From contig CAXTBC010000025.1 in the NCBI GenBank assembly GCA_964242595.1, forward strand, positions 1-48,463: a stretch of DNA of 48,463 nt, written 5' to 3'. Below the pieces are notes generated by a model. The model was not told the origin of the DNA, ran no database searches, and worked only from the letters and a program-made list of their open reading frames with translations. The position numbers and the translations under genes are program-made. This document shows positions 25,571 through 34,275 of this stretch, piece by piece (the first letter of the stretch is position 1; every line of letters begins with the position of its first letter). Origin of the DNA: BOG-908 sp964242595. GTDB lineage: Bacteria; Pseudomonadota; Alphaproteobacteria; Acetobacterales; Acetobacteraceae.

Positions 25571-25610
25571 TCGGCTTGGCAATCCTGGCCAGGGTGCTAA
25601 GCCTGCCGCC

Positions 25611-25964
25611 ATGAGGGCGGTCCGGCACAGCACCCTGGCGTTCTGCGCGGCCCTGCTGGCCGTGCTGCTACAGGTGGCCGCCGTGCTGCCGACCCGCGCC
25701 GCGCCGTCCGATTCCTTTGCGGCGCACGTGCATCTCTGCGGCGGAGCACCCCAGGGTCTTCCAGCCGGCCATCACGCCCCGATGGACTGTCCGCGTTGCG
25801 TGTTCTGCACCGGCGCGCATGCCGTTCTGGCCGCCGTCCCGCCCTACGTGCCGCCTCCCGCCGTCCTGCACGGCAAGGCGGACACGTCCTGCCTCGTCAG
25901 CGGGCCGCGGCGTGGCGCGCCGCTGCTGCAGGCGCGGGCAAGGGGGCCACCCGTCCTAGGCTGA
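25611..25964 (+). CDS. DUF2946-like exported protein
   Basis: The protein has 117 residues with an N-terminal signal or anchor segment (FCAALLAVLLQVAAVLPTRA). A Cys/His cluster follows: HVHLCGG, GHHAPMDCPRCVFC. This matches my memory of DUF2946 proteins, which sit near copper transport genes and have no proven role. It lies 40 bases after the small lipoprotein and is probably co-transcribed. The start ATG at 25611 has no strong Shine-Dalgarno. The C-terminal end (after about residue 90) is basic and low in family resemblance. Confidence 0.65.
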   Translation: MRAVRHSTLAFCAALLAVLLQVAAVLPTRAAPSDSFAAHVHLCGGAPQGLPAGHHAPMDCPRCVFCTGAHAVLAAVPPYVPPPAVLHGKADTSCLVSGPRRGAPLLQARARGPPVLG

Positions 25965-26055
25965 GAAGCTGCCGTGACGGTGGGACACAGCCGCCTTCTG
26001 ACGAGAGAACAAAAGACCTGTCCGATCAAGGCGCGCGCCAGCCAAGGCCGACCCT

Positions 26056-26110
26056 GAACAGACAAAAGTTTTTTGCTTCTTTTTTTCAAAAAAGAAGGCC
26101 TTGCTTCCTT
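26056..26110. repeat. family A element, right arm only (A9)
   Basis: A single arm: gacaaaagttttttg, then CTTCTTTTTTTCAAAAAAGAAG and the outer tip gccttgcttcc. No left arm is visible in the preceding 90 bases, which follow the DUF2946-like gene and otherwise show nothing I can name. Confidence 0.85.
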
Positions 26111-26149
26111 CGCCCACGGTCCTGCCCCTCCAGTTCCAGGACGCCCCTC

Positions 26150-27136
26150 ATGCAAAAGCCCCGATCCCGCCTGGCCCAGGCCGGCGCATGCCTGCTCGCC
26201 GCCTTGCCAGCCACGGCCCACGCCCACGCCATCGCCGGCGCCCGCGTGTTCCCCGTCACCCTCACGCTGGACGATCCGGGCGTGGCCGACGAGGCCACCG
26301 TTCCGCAATTTCAATACCAGCGCAGCAGCGCCGATGGCGGCCCCGGCCCCGTCCAGGCGCTAGACCTCGGCTTCGAATACGACAAGCGCATCACTCAGGA
26401 TTTCGGCTTCGTCCTGAACGACGGCCTGGACATCGCGCATACCGAAGGCGGCAAGACCCATCTCGGCTGGCAGGACTTGGTGGTCACCGCGAAGTACCAG
26501 GCCTACGTGAACGCGCCGCACGAGCTGATCGTGTCGCTGGGCGTAATCCGCGAGCTGGGCCACACCGGCACCACGCACACCGGCGCGGATGTGTACGGCT
26601 CCACCGCGCCCACGCTGTATTTCGGCAAGGGCTTGGGCGACCTGCCGGAGACCGCGTTGCGGCCGTTCGCCGTCACCGGCGAGCTCGGCTACACCGTGGC
26701 CGACCGCGAGCTGAAGGCGCTCGGCGCGCCGCCTCCGCTGCCCGCGTTGGGCGTGGTCGGCGCAGGTGCCGCCGCCATCACGCAGTTCAACAACGGCTAC
26801 GCCAACCGCTGGTCCGGCGGGTTGTCCGTCCAGTACAGCCTGCCCTACCTGAACTCCCAGATACGCGACACCGGCATGGCCCGGTTTTTCAAGCACTTGG
26901 TGCCGCTGGTGGAGGTGGCGTGGTCCTCGCCGGCTTCCTCGCCCAGCAACGAGCCGACGCAGATCACCGTGGCACCCGGCGTCATCTGGATCGGCCGGGC
27001 CATGCAGGTCGGGCTGGAAGCGCTGATTCCTGGTAACCGGGCGACGGGCACGAACGTGGGCGCCCTGCTCCAAATCCACCTGTTCCTGGACGACCTGCTG
27101 CCCAACTCGCTCGGCAAGCCGATCGCCGATTGGTAG
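26150..27136 (+). CDS. putative outer-membrane beta-barrel protein of the copper island
   Basis: This 328-residue protein has a signal peptide (LAQAGACLLAALPATAHA) followed by HAIAGARVFPVTL. The rest alternates short amphipathic strands ending in aromatic residues (LDLGFEYDKRITQDFGFVL, LVVTAKYQAYVN, LSVQYSLPYLN), and the last residue is Trp. I read it as a beta-barrel, but do not recognise a named family. The ATG at 26150 has AGGA 10 bases upstream. Placed between two copC-copD modules, it may be a porin for metal or an assembly component; this is inference. Confidence 0.68.
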   Translation: MQKPRSRLAQAGACLLAALPATAHAHAIAGARVFPVTLTLDDPGVADEATVPQFQYQRSSADGGPGPVQALDLGFEYDKRITQDFGFVLNDGLDIAHTEGGKTHLGWQDLVVTAKYQAYVNAPHELIVSLGVIRELGHTGTTHTGADVYGSTAPTLYFGKGLGDLPETALRPFAVTGELGYTVADRELKALGAPPPLPALGVVGAGAAAITQFNNGYANRWSGGLSVQYSLPYLNSQIRDTGMARFFKHLVPLVEVAWSSPASSPSNEPTQITVAPGVIWIGRAMQVGLEALIPGNRATGTNVGALLQIHLFLDDLLPNSLGKPIADW

Positions 27137-27156
27137 GCGGCGGCATGACTCGAAGA

Positions 27157-27296
27157 AAGGCAAGGCAAGCAGTTCTTTTTTGAAAAAAAGAACCAAAAAA
27201 CTTCTGCTCCCGTCGCGCGCGTTGCCGGAGAGAGCCGCGACAGCGCGGACAAAAGTTTTTTGCTTCTTTTTTTCAAAAAAGAAGGCCTTGCTTTTT
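27157..27296. repeat. family A element, both arms (A10)
   Basis: The left arm is GTTCTTTTTTGAAAAAAAGAAC and the right arm is CTTCTTTTTTTCAAAAAAGAAG. The two arms therefore carry different, internally compensated pairs. The spacer has gtcgcg and cgcgac ends. It lies between the barrel gene and copC2. Confidence 0.9.
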
Positions 27297-27320
27297 GATC
27301 TTGAAACGAAAGCAAACAAC

Positions 27321-27680
27321 ATGAAGTATCTAGTCCTGCTCACTCTTTTCCCCTCCGTCGCCCTGGCGCATGCGCAGCTCGAACAGGCGGTGCCCGCGGT
27401 CGGCAGCACGGTGGCTACCGCACCGGCCGAGTTACGCCTGGATTTCAGCGAGGCGCTGGAGCCACGCTTTTGCAAGGTCGAGGTAACGGACGCGGCGGGG
27501 GCGCCGTTCAACGCCGGCAAGCTGCGCACGGACCCTGCCAACGCGGAGCACTTGCTGGTGCCGATCGGCAAGCTTCCCGGCGGGATCTACGCCGTTACCT
27601 GGCACGCGGTGTCGGTCGACACGCACAGGACACAGGGCCTCTACCACTTCACTGTCGCCGTGGCCGCCATCGCCCCGTGA
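27321..27680 (+). CDS. copC: CopC-family periplasmic copper-binding protein (second copy)
   Basis: This 119-residue preprotein has the signal MKYLVLLTLFPSVALA. Cleavage leaves HAQLEQAVPAVGS with the copper-ligand histidine at the N-terminus. A second conserved histidine lies in YAVTWHAVSVDTHRTQGLYHF. It is closer to the YobA/CopC consensus than the first copy. The ATG at 27321 has only a weak A-rich leader, about 25 bases after a family A element. Its stop overlaps the start of the next gene as GTGA. Confidence 0.92.
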   Translation: MKYLVLLTLFPSVALAHAQLEQAVPAVGSTVATAPAELRLDFSEALEPRFCKVEVTDAAGAPFNAGKLRTDPANAEHLLVPIGKLPGGIYAVTWHAVSVDTHRTQGLYHFTVAVAAIAP

Positions 27681-29503
27681 TCCCGCCGTTCGAGATCGAG
27701 GGCGGGCTGCCGCTCGCGTTCGCCCGCTTCGCCGCTGTGGCCGGACTGGCTTGCGCGTCGGGCACGCTGTTCTACGCGCAGGTTCTGAGGCCGGCAGGGA
27801 TGCCGGCATTGGCAGCGCTGCGGTTGCGGCGGCTCGGTCTCGTCTCTGTGCTGGCTGCCATGGCAGGGACTTTGCTGTGGCTGGCGGCGCAGGCGCAGGA
27901 CATGGCGGGCAGCATGGCGCCGGACGCGCTGTGGTCGGTGCTGTCCGGCACCATGTTCGGCCATCTGCTGGCGGCGCGGCTGGTGCTGCTGGCCCTGGCC
28001 ACGGCGGCGCTGACCGGGCGTGCGGGGTGGCTGGCGGCTGGGCTGGGCTTGGCGGCGCTGGTGCTGCAGGCGGGGCACAGCCACGCCATGGCCATGGGCA
28101 GCCCGGCATGGCTGCTGGCCTGCGCGGCGCTGCACGTGCTGGCCGCCGGCATCTGGCTGGGCGGGTTGCCTGCCCTGTGGCTGGCGCTTGGTGGCGTGCC
28201 GCCCGCTTTGGCCAAGCAGGCGGCGCGCCGGTTCTCGGTGGCCGGGCTCGCCTGCGTGGCGGTGCTGTTGGGCACTGCCGTCCTGCAGTTCGGCGTGCTG
28301 GTTACCGGCATCCCCGGCCTGGTGGGCACCGCTTACGGCTGGATGGTGGGGCTGAAGATGGTGCTGTTCGCCGCCCTGCTGGCGCTGGCCGCGCGCAACC
28401 GCTTCCGGCTCACGCCCGCTTTGGCCGGCGGCGGGAACCCGGCGGGCCGGCTGCGCCGCGCCATCGTGGTGGAAACCGGCCTGGGCCTGGCGGTGCTGGC
28501 TGCGGCCGGCGTTCTGACCGAACTGCAGCCCGCCATGCACCTGCAGAAGCTGTGGCCGTTCGGCTGGACACCCAGCCTGGCCGCGGCGCGCGAGGACCCC
28601 GACATCCTGCGCGAGGTGGCCTGGGCCGGTGCGGCGGTGGCGGGCGGCCTGTTGCTGCTGGGCGCTGCCGCCGTGCTGGCCCGTCGCCGGAGGTGGGCGG
28701 CGCTGACCTGCGCCGCTGCCGGCTCCGCCACCTGCTGGCTGGCAGCGCCGCACTTCTCGCCGCTGCTGGTGCCGGCCGGCCCCGAGGCGTTCTACCATTC
28801 GCCCACCGGCTTTTCGGCCAGCGCTATCTTAGCTGGCCGGGCGCTGTTCGTCGCCAACTGCGTGACGTGCCACGGCGCAGCCGGCCGCGGCGACGGGCCG
28901 GCTGCGCACGCCTTGTCGATGCCGCCCGCCAACCTGACCGCGCCGCACGTGTGGATGCACAGCGACGGCGAGATGTTCGGGTGGCTGACCCACGGCATCG
29001 AGGGACCGGACGGCAGGCTGGCCATGCCCGGCTTCCCGGCGCTCAGCGAAGACGACCGCTGGGACCTGATCGACTACGTGCGCGCCCAAAATGCCGGCCT
29101 GACACTGGGCGTCGCCGGCACCTGGGAGACCCGGGTGCAGGCGCCGGACATGGCGCTGCTCTGCGGCGGCGTCGCCACCCGCCTCTCGGCCCTGCGCGGC
29201 GCGCCGGTGCTGCTGGTGCTTTCCGGGCCCGAAGCCGGCGGGCCACCTGGCCTGCGCACCGTCAGCCTGGCCGCGCCGGCAGCCCCGGGGGCGTGCGCGG
29301 CAGAACCGGGTCCTGCATCCCTGGCCTGGCAGATCGTGGCGCCGGGTGCAGGCGCCGTGCTGATCGACGCGCATGGCTGGTTGCGCCGGGCCGCCGCCGC
29401 GCCTGCCGGCTTGGCGGGCAGCGTCGGCGCCGTGGCCGCGGCGCCGTGGCCGATAGAACGTCCGGCAATGGCCATGGAGATGGACCGCGGCATGAAGATG
29501 TAG
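27677..29503 (+). CDS. CopD-cytochrome c fusion protein
   Basis: The 608-residue protein has an N-terminal CopD membrane domain (about residues 10-290, with LHVLAAGIWLGGLPAL and GTAYGWMVGLKMVLF). Two more hydrophobic segments follow (315-360). A periplasmic cytochrome c domain then begins with the haem site CVTCH at 395-399 and a likely distal Met in RLAMPGFP near 448. The last 100 residues are an Ala/Gly/Pro-rich extension ending in a Met-rich tail (AMAMEMDRGMKM) that could bind Cu(I). The GTG at 27677 overlaps the copC2 stop. The fusion links copper handling to electron transfer, perhaps Cu(II)/Cu(I) redox; that role is inferred. Confidence 0.88.
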   Translation: MIPPFEIEGGLPLAFARFAAVAGLACASGTLFYAQVLRPAGMPALAALRLRRLGLVSVLAAMAGTLLWLAAQAQDMAGSMAPDALWSVLSGTMFGHLLAARLVLLALATAALTGRAGWLAAGLGLAALVLQAGHSHAMAMGSPAWLLACAALHVLAAGIWLGGLPALWLALGGVPPALAKQAARRFSVAGLACVAVLLGTAVLQFGVLVTGIPGLVGTAYGWMVGLKMVLFAALLALAARNRFRLTPALAGGGNPAGRLRRAIVVETGLGLAVLAAAGVLTELQPAMHLQKLWPFGWTPSLAAAREDPDILREVAWAGAAVAGGLLLLGAAAVLARRRRWAALTCAAAGSATCWLAAPHFSPLLVPAGPEAFYHSPTGFSASAILAGRALFVANCVTCHGAAGRGDGPAAHALSMPPANLTAPHVWMHSDGEMFGWLTHGIEGPDGRLAMPGFPALSEDDRWDLIDYVRAQNAGLTLGVAGTWETRVQAPDMALLCGGVATRLSALRGAPVLLVLSGPEAGGPPGLRTVSLAAPAAPGACAAEPGPASLAWQIVAPGAGAVLIDAHGWLRRAAAAPAGLAGSVGAVAAAPWPIERPAMAMEMDRGMKM

Positions 29504-29587
29504 CCACACGCGCCATCGTGCGGCGCGCTTTCTTGTGCCGCCCGCTTTCTTGTGCCGCCGGGGCCGCCCGCCTATTCAGCATCGCCC

Positions 29588-30748
29588 ATGGACACCGCAC
29601 CCGCCCTGCCGGAGGCCGACCACAGTCACGCGGCGTTCGCCCAGGGGATTACGCTCGATTGCGGCCAGGCGCTGGAGTCCTTCCGGCTCGCCTACCGCAC
29701 CTACGGCACGCTGAACGCCGCCCGCTCTAACGCCATCCTGATCTGCCACGCGCTGACCGGCGACCAGTACGTGGCCGAGACCCAGCCCATCACCGGCAAG
29801 CCAGGCTGGTGGGACACGCTGGTGGGCCCCGGCCTGCCGATCGACACGGGCCGTTTCTTCGTGGTGTGCAGCAACGTGCTGGGCGGCTGCATGGGCAGCA
29901 CCGGCCCGCGCAGCCTGCGTGCGGACGGCCAGACGTGGGGCACCGACTTCCCGCCCGTCACCCTGCGCGACATGGTGCGCGCCCAGCAGATGCTGATGGT
30001 GCGCCTGGGCGTCGAACGGCTGTTTGCGGTGGTCGGCGGGTCGATGGGCGGCATGCAGGTGCTGCAATGGGCCGCCACCTTCCCCGAGCGCGTGTTCGCC
30101 GCCATCCCGATCGCCACGGCCGCCTACCACTCGGCGCAGAACATCGCGTTCAACGAGGTGAGCCGGCAGGCGATCGCGGCCGACCCGGACTTCCTCGGCG
30201 GCCGCTACTGGGAGGAGGGCCGCGTGCCGGCGCGCGGCCTGGCGGTGGCGCGCATGATGGCGCACATCACCTACCTCTCCGAAGTGGCGCTCACCCGCAA
30301 GTTCGGCCGCAAAACGCGCCGCGACGCCGCGGCGCCGCCCGCCACCGGAGACGCCGCCAGCTTCTTCGGCGACGTGTTCGAGGTGGAAAGCTACCTGCGC
30401 CACCAGGGCAGCAGCTTCGTGCGCCGGTTCGATGCGAACTCGTACCTGACAGTCACGCGCGCGATGGACTGGTTCGACCTGGCGGCCGAGCACGACGGCG
30501 ACCTGGCCGCGGCGTTCGCGGGCACGCGCACGCGGTTCTGCCTAGTGTCGTTCACGTCCGACTGGCTGTTCCCCACCGCGCAGTCGCGCGCGGTAGCGCG
30601 CGCGCTGAACCGGGCGGCGGCGAACGTCAGCTTCGTGGAGATCGAGACGGACCGTGGGCACGACGCGTTCCTGCTCGACGAGCCGGACTTCCATCGGACT
30701 ATCGCGGGTTTTCTGGCGGGATGTGCGGAGCATGCTGGGATTGGGTAA
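29588..30748 (+). CDS. metX: homoserine O-acyltransferase (MetX family)
   Basis: This alpha/beta hydrolase-fold enzyme acylates homoserine with acetyl- or succinyl-CoA in methionine synthesis. The protein has 386 residues. The nucleophile is Ser152 in GGSMGGMQ; the acid and base are in FTSDWLFPT and ETDRGHDAFLLD near the C-terminus. ILICHALTGDQYV (50-62) is the family oxyanion region. The ATG at 29588 is the first Met of the conserved part; no Shine-Dalgarno is visible. metW follows, separated by a family A element. Confidence 0.95.
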   Translation: MDTAPALPEADHSHAAFAQGITLDCGQALESFRLAYRTYGTLNAARSNAILICHALTGDQYVAETQPITGKPGWWDTLVGPGLPIDTGRFFVVCSNVLGGCMGSTGPRSLRADGQTWGTDFPPVTLRDMVRAQQMLMVRLGVERLFAVVGGSMGGMQVLQWAATFPERVFAAIPIATAAYHSAQNIAFNEVSRQAIAADPDFLGGRYWEEGRVPARGLAVARMMAHITYLSEVALTRKFGRKTRRDAAAPPATGDAASFFGDVFEVESYLRHQGSSFVRRFDANSYLTVTRAMDWFDLAAEHDGDLAAAFAGTRTRFCLVSFTSDWLFPTAQSRAVARALNRAAANVSFVEIETDRGHDAFLLDEPDFHRTIAGFLAGCAEHAGIG

Positions 30749-30880
30749 GGAAGGAAGGTTTTCTTTTCTGAAGAAAAGAAACAAAAGACTTTTGCTCCCT
30801 GTCGGGTGGTTCAGGGCCAGCACGCGACAAGCGGACAAAAGCTTTTTGCTTCTTTTTTTCGAAAAAGAAGGCCTTGCTTC
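30749..30880. repeat. family A element, both arms (A11)
   Basis: The left arm GTTTTCTTTTCTGAAGAAAAGAAAC is a third stem variant (TTTC/GAAA), and the right arm is of the CTTC/GAAG type. It begins at the base after the metX stop and ends at the base before the metW ATG, filling the entire metX-metW gap. Confidence 0.92.
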
Positions 30881-31492
30881 ATGCGCGTAGATCTAAAGCT
30901 CATCGCCAGCTTCATAGAACCCGGCACAAGGGTGCTCGACATAGGCAGCGGCGACGGCACGCTGATCGAGCATTTGTTCCGCACCCGCGGCTGCGACGCG
31001 CGCGGCATCGAGATCGACATGGCCGAGGTGACGCGCGCGGTGGCGCACGGCCTGCCGGTGATGCACGGCGATGCCGACAACGACCTGGCGCAATACCCTG
31101 ACAACGCGTTCGACTACGTGGTGCTGACGCGCACCCTGCAGGCGGTGGAGCGGCCGCACGAGGTGTTGCGCCAGATGCTGCGCATCGGCACGCGCGCGGT
31201 GGTGAGCTTCCCCAATTTCGGCCATTGGCAGGTGCGCCTGCAGCTTCTGCGCACCGGCCGGATGCCAGTGACGCCGACCTGGAGCCGGGCGTGGTACGAG
31301 ACGCCGAACATCCACCCGTGCACGATCCTGGATTTCCGCGAGCTGTGCGCACAGGAAGGCTACGCGGTGGAGCAGTGGCTGGCGATCGACGAGGCCGGCA
31401 TGAAGTCGCCCTGGCGGCGGTCGCTGTGGTTGGCTAATTTGTTCGGTGAGCAGGCGTTGTTCCTGATGCGGCAGGCGGCCCGAAGCGAGTAA
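30881..31492 (+). CDS. metW: methionine biosynthesis protein MetW
   Basis: This SAM-dependent methyltransferase-like protein has 203 residues and accompanies MetX in many proteobacteria. The SAM-binding loop is RVLDIGSGDGTLIEHL. FDYVVLTRTLQAVERP and VSFPNFGHWQVRLQL are typical of MetW. The ATG at 30881 follows the family A tip directly, and the only Shine-Dalgarno-like sequence (AAGAAGG, about 10 bases upstream) belongs to the repeat. In relatives metX and metW usually overlap or nearly so. Confidence 0.94.
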   Translation: MRVDLKLIASFIEPGTRVLDIGSGDGTLIEHLFRTRGCDARGIEIDMAEVTRAVAHGLPVMHGDADNDLAQYPDNAFDYVVLTRTLQAVERPHEVLRQMLRIGTRAVVSFPNFGHWQVRLQLLRTGRMPVTPTWSRAWYETPNIHPCTILDFRELCAQEGYAVEQWLAIDEAGMKSPWRRSLWLANLFGEQALFLMRQAARSE

Positions 31493-31640
31493 GAAAGCAG
31501 TTCTTTTTTGAAGAAAAGAACCGAAAAACTTCGGTCACTCGGGTGCGCGTTGTTGAAACGTGTCGTCTCATCAGTCGACGACAGCGCGGACAAAAGTTTT
31601 TTGGTTCTTTTTTTCAAAAAAGAATTCTTCCTTCCTTAGG
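31493..31640. repeat. family A element, both arms (A12)
   Basis: Left arm GTTCTTTTTTGAAGAAAAGAAC and right arm of the GTTC/GAA type. It begins at the base after the metW stop and lies before the aminotransferase gene. Confidence 0.9.
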
Positions 31641-31650
31641 CTCTCCCAAC

Positions 31651-32784
31651 ATGGACCTAGCAGCCGCCAACGGCTCCCACATCATCACCGTCTCCCGCGC
31701 CGCCTTCGCCAGGCCCGACACGGACTTCCTCTGCTTCGGCGAAAGCGACGTGCCGGCCCCGGCGGTGGCGCACGCCGCCCTGTCAGCCGCGCTGGCGGCG
31801 GGAGACACGCGTTACTCCGACGTGCGCGGTACGCCGGCGTTGCGGAACGCGCTTGCCGCCTACCTCAGCGGGCAGCATCGCCTGCCGGTGCAGGAGGGCC
31901 GCGTGCAGGTGACCGGCTCCGGCATGGCGGCCGTGCACGTGGCGATGTCGTCCGTGCTGCGCCCTGGTGATCGTCTGGTGCACCTGACCCCGGCCTGGCC
32001 CAACTCGGCCAACGCGGCGCGCATGCGCGGCGCCGATGTCGAGGAGTTCCCGCTGGACGAGATGCCGGAGGGCGGCTTCCGGCTGGACCTGGACCGCCTG
32101 GCCGCCCGCCTGGCGGGTGCGCGCGCTGTGTGGCTGAACAGCCCGAGCAACCCCACCGGCTGGACCGCGAGCGCGGCCGAGCTGCAGGCCGTGCTGGGCA
32201 GCTGCCGGGCAACCGGCACCTGGCTGATCGCCGACGAGGTGTACAACCGGCTGGTCTATGACGGCTCGCGCGCCGCCTCCATCCTGGACATCTGCACGCC
32301 GGACGACCGGGTGCTGGTGGTGGGCAGCTTCTCCAAGGCCTGGGCAATGACGGGCTTCCGCATCGGCTGGCTGATCGTGCCCGCCGCCACGCGGGACAGC
32401 TTCTCGGAGTTGGTGGAGATCACCCATTCCGGCGTCGCCCCCTTCGTGCAGGCAGCCGCCCTGGCGGCACTGGCCGACGAGGCCTTCGTGAAGGCGTTCC
32501 GCGCCTACTGCGCCGAGGGACGCAGGATGACGCAGGAGGCGCTGGGCGGGCTCGCGCGCGTCCGCTGGGCGCCGCCGCCCGGCGCGTTCTACGCGTTCGT
32601 GGGTATCGACGGGTTATCCGACAGCTTGGGCTTCGCGATGCGCTTGGTGGCCGAACACGGCGTGGCAGTGGCCCCTGGATGTGCGTTCGGCGCCGGCGGG
32701 GAGGGGCATCTGCGGTTGTGCTTTGCGCAGTCGCCGAAGGTGCTGGGGCGGGCGTTGCAGCGGTTGGGATCGGCACTCGGCTAG
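31651..32784 (+). CDS. PLP-dependent class I/II aminotransferase
   Basis: The 377-residue protein is an aspartate aminotransferase-like fold-type I enzyme. It has WLNSPSNPTG at 161-170, ADEVYNRLVY at 194-203, and the PLP lysine Lys229 in SFSKAWAMTGFRIGW. The substrate cannot be read from sequence; aromatic, aspartate or methionine-related keto acids are possible given the met genes upstream. The ATG at 31651 starts 11 bases after a family A element, with no good Shine-Dalgarno. The start could not be much further downstream because conserved SRAAFARPDTDFLCFGESD follows. Confidence 0.9.
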   Translation: MDLAAANGSHIITVSRAAFARPDTDFLCFGESDVPAPAVAHAALSAALAAGDTRYSDVRGTPALRNALAAYLSGQHRLPVQEGRVQVTGSGMAAVHVAMSSVLRPGDRLVHLTPAWPNSANAARMRGADVEEFPLDEMPEGGFRLDLDRLAARLAGARAVWLNSPSNPTGWTASAAELQAVLGSCRATGTWLIADEVYNRLVYDGSRAASILDICTPDDRVLVVGSFSKAWAMTGFRIGWLIVPAATRDSFSELVEITHSGVAPFVQAAALAALADEAFVKAFRAYCAEGRRMTQEALGGLARVRWAPPPGAFYAFVGIDGLSDSLGFAMRLVAEHGVAVAPGCAFGAGGEGHLRLCFAQSPKVLGRALQRLGSALG

Positions 32785-32846
32785 GAAAAGCAAGTCTTCT
32801 TTTCTGAAGAAAAGAAGCAAACGACTTTGTCCGTGCTATCGCCGAG
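32785..32846. repeat. family A element, left arm only (A13)
   Basis: One arm, CTTCTTTTCTGAAGAAAAGAAG with the tail caaacgactttgtccgtgctatcgcc. It begins at the base after the aminotransferase stop. No right arm follows. Confidence 0.85.
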
Positions 32847-32931
32847 GTTTCGTTATGCGCGCCATCGGGAAAGCGCTCCGCGTAAACCTTTGTTCATCGC
32901 CGGCCGGCATCATGACGCGGTGCAAAATACC

Positions 32932-34194
32932 GTGGCCGAGCAGATTGCCAGGGTCTGCCCGCCATTCCGCTGGCGGCTGATCGCGTGGCTTGCAGCTTCC
33001 AGGCTGGCGCCCCCAGGCGCGGCGGGCGAGCTGCGCGCCAGCCTGTTCAACCGCATGACGTCGCTGGTGACCAGCGCGATCATGATCTTCGCGGTGACGG
33101 TGGTGCTCGCGTGCCGGCATCCCGGGGGTGGCATGCTGGCCTGGCCGGTGCTGGACGGCACGCTGTCCGCCGTGCGCCTGGTGCTGGCCGCCGTCATCCT
33201 GCGGCACCGCGCCCGCAACCCCGCCGAAGCCGCGCCCGCCACCATCGTCTCGGACGTATTCATGCTGGCGGGCCTGCTCTGGTGCGCTTCCCTGGGCTAC
33301 GGCACCGGGCTGTGCCTGGCAACGGGCGAGCCTGCCATCAGCACGCTGGGCGGCTTGATTGCCATGGGCACCATGGCCGCTCAATGCGGGCGCGTGCCCG
33401 GTGCTCCACGTCTGGTGGTGATGCAACTCTGCCTCGTCGGCCTGCCGATCTGCGCCGGCGCCTGCCTGGCTCCGGATCACCTGATGGCGCTGCTCTGCAC
33501 GGTCGCCCCGGCCTACATGGTCACCCTGGTCAGCATCAACCGCCAGCTCCACAAGGACTTTGTCGAGCTGATCGCGACGCGGCTCGAAAGCCGGCACCTG
33601 GCGCTGCGCTGCCCGCTGACCGGCCTGCCCAACCGCCGCATGTTCGACCGCGCGTTGGCCCACGCGTTGGCGGCGCCCTGTCAGGACGGCACGGTCCACG
33701 TGCTCTGCCTGGACCTGGACGGCTTCAAGAGCGTCAACGACACGCTGGGCCACCCTGCGGGCGACCTTCTGCTCACGCAGGTCTCCCAGCGCATGTTGCT
33801 CCTGATGGAGCCTGGCGTGCTGCTGGCCCGCATCGGTGGTGACGAGTTCGCCATCCTGGGCGCCCTGTCCGGACGACCGGCGGCCGAAGCCCTGGCGCAA
33901 CGCCTTGTTGCCACCCTGAACAGGCCGTTTCCGCTCTCCGGCGCCGACCCGGCGCGGATTGGCGTCAGCGTCGGCATCGCCAGCGCGGCCGCCGGCTCGC
34001 TGGCCCCTGAGGCGCTGTTCAGCCATGCCGACCAGGCGATGTACGCCGCCAAGCGCGGCGGCCGGAACCGCCTCTGCTGGCACGAGACGCCGGCCGGTCT
34101 GCCAGGCCAGCGTGCGCGTGAGGAGGCGTGGGGGCTGCTCAGGCCGTCGCGCAAGGCCGCCGGGTGGTCGAAGCAGCAGGAGGCAGCGCGTTAG
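32932..34194 (+). CDS. membrane-anchored GGDEF diguanylate cyclase
   Basis: From GTG at 32932 the protein has 420 residues. About five or six hydrophobic segments (45-205) form an N-terminal membrane sensor of unknown ligand. A GGDEF domain follows: CPLTGLPNRRMFDRAL at 227-242, LDLDGFKSVNDTLGHPAGD, and an intact GGDEF at 302-306. The position five residues upstream reads GVLLAR, so the RxxD product-inhibition site is absent. It should make cyclic di-GMP from two GTP. The frame is open from a TTG at 32827, but that codon lies inside repeat A13, so I prefer the later start; the true one is uncertain. Confidence 0.85.
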   Translation: MAEQIARVCPPFRWRLIAWLAASRLAPPGAAGELRASLFNRMTSLVTSAIMIFAVTVVLACRHPGGGMLAWPVLDGTLSAVRLVLAAVILRHRARNPAEAAPATIVSDVFMLAGLLWCASLGYGTGLCLATGEPAISTLGGLIAMGTMAAQCGRVPGAPRLVVMQLCLVGLPICAGACLAPDHLMALLCTVAPAYMVTLVSINRQLHKDFVELIATRLESRHLALRCPLTGLPNRRMFDRALAHALAAPCQDGTVHVLCLDLDGFKSVNDTLGHPAGDLLLTQVSQRMLLLMEPGVLLARIGGDEFAILGALSGRPAAEALAQRLVATLNRPFPLSGADPARIGVSVGIASAAAGSLAPEALFSHADQAMYAAKRGGRNRLCWHETPAGLPGQRAREEAWGLLRPSRKAAGWSKQQEAAR

Positions 34195-34275
34195 GCGCCG
34201 TCGCCCAGCCCGCACGGATTGACCCCGCAGCCCCAATCCCCGAAACACCCCGGCTTCCCGACCGGATCCTCCATC

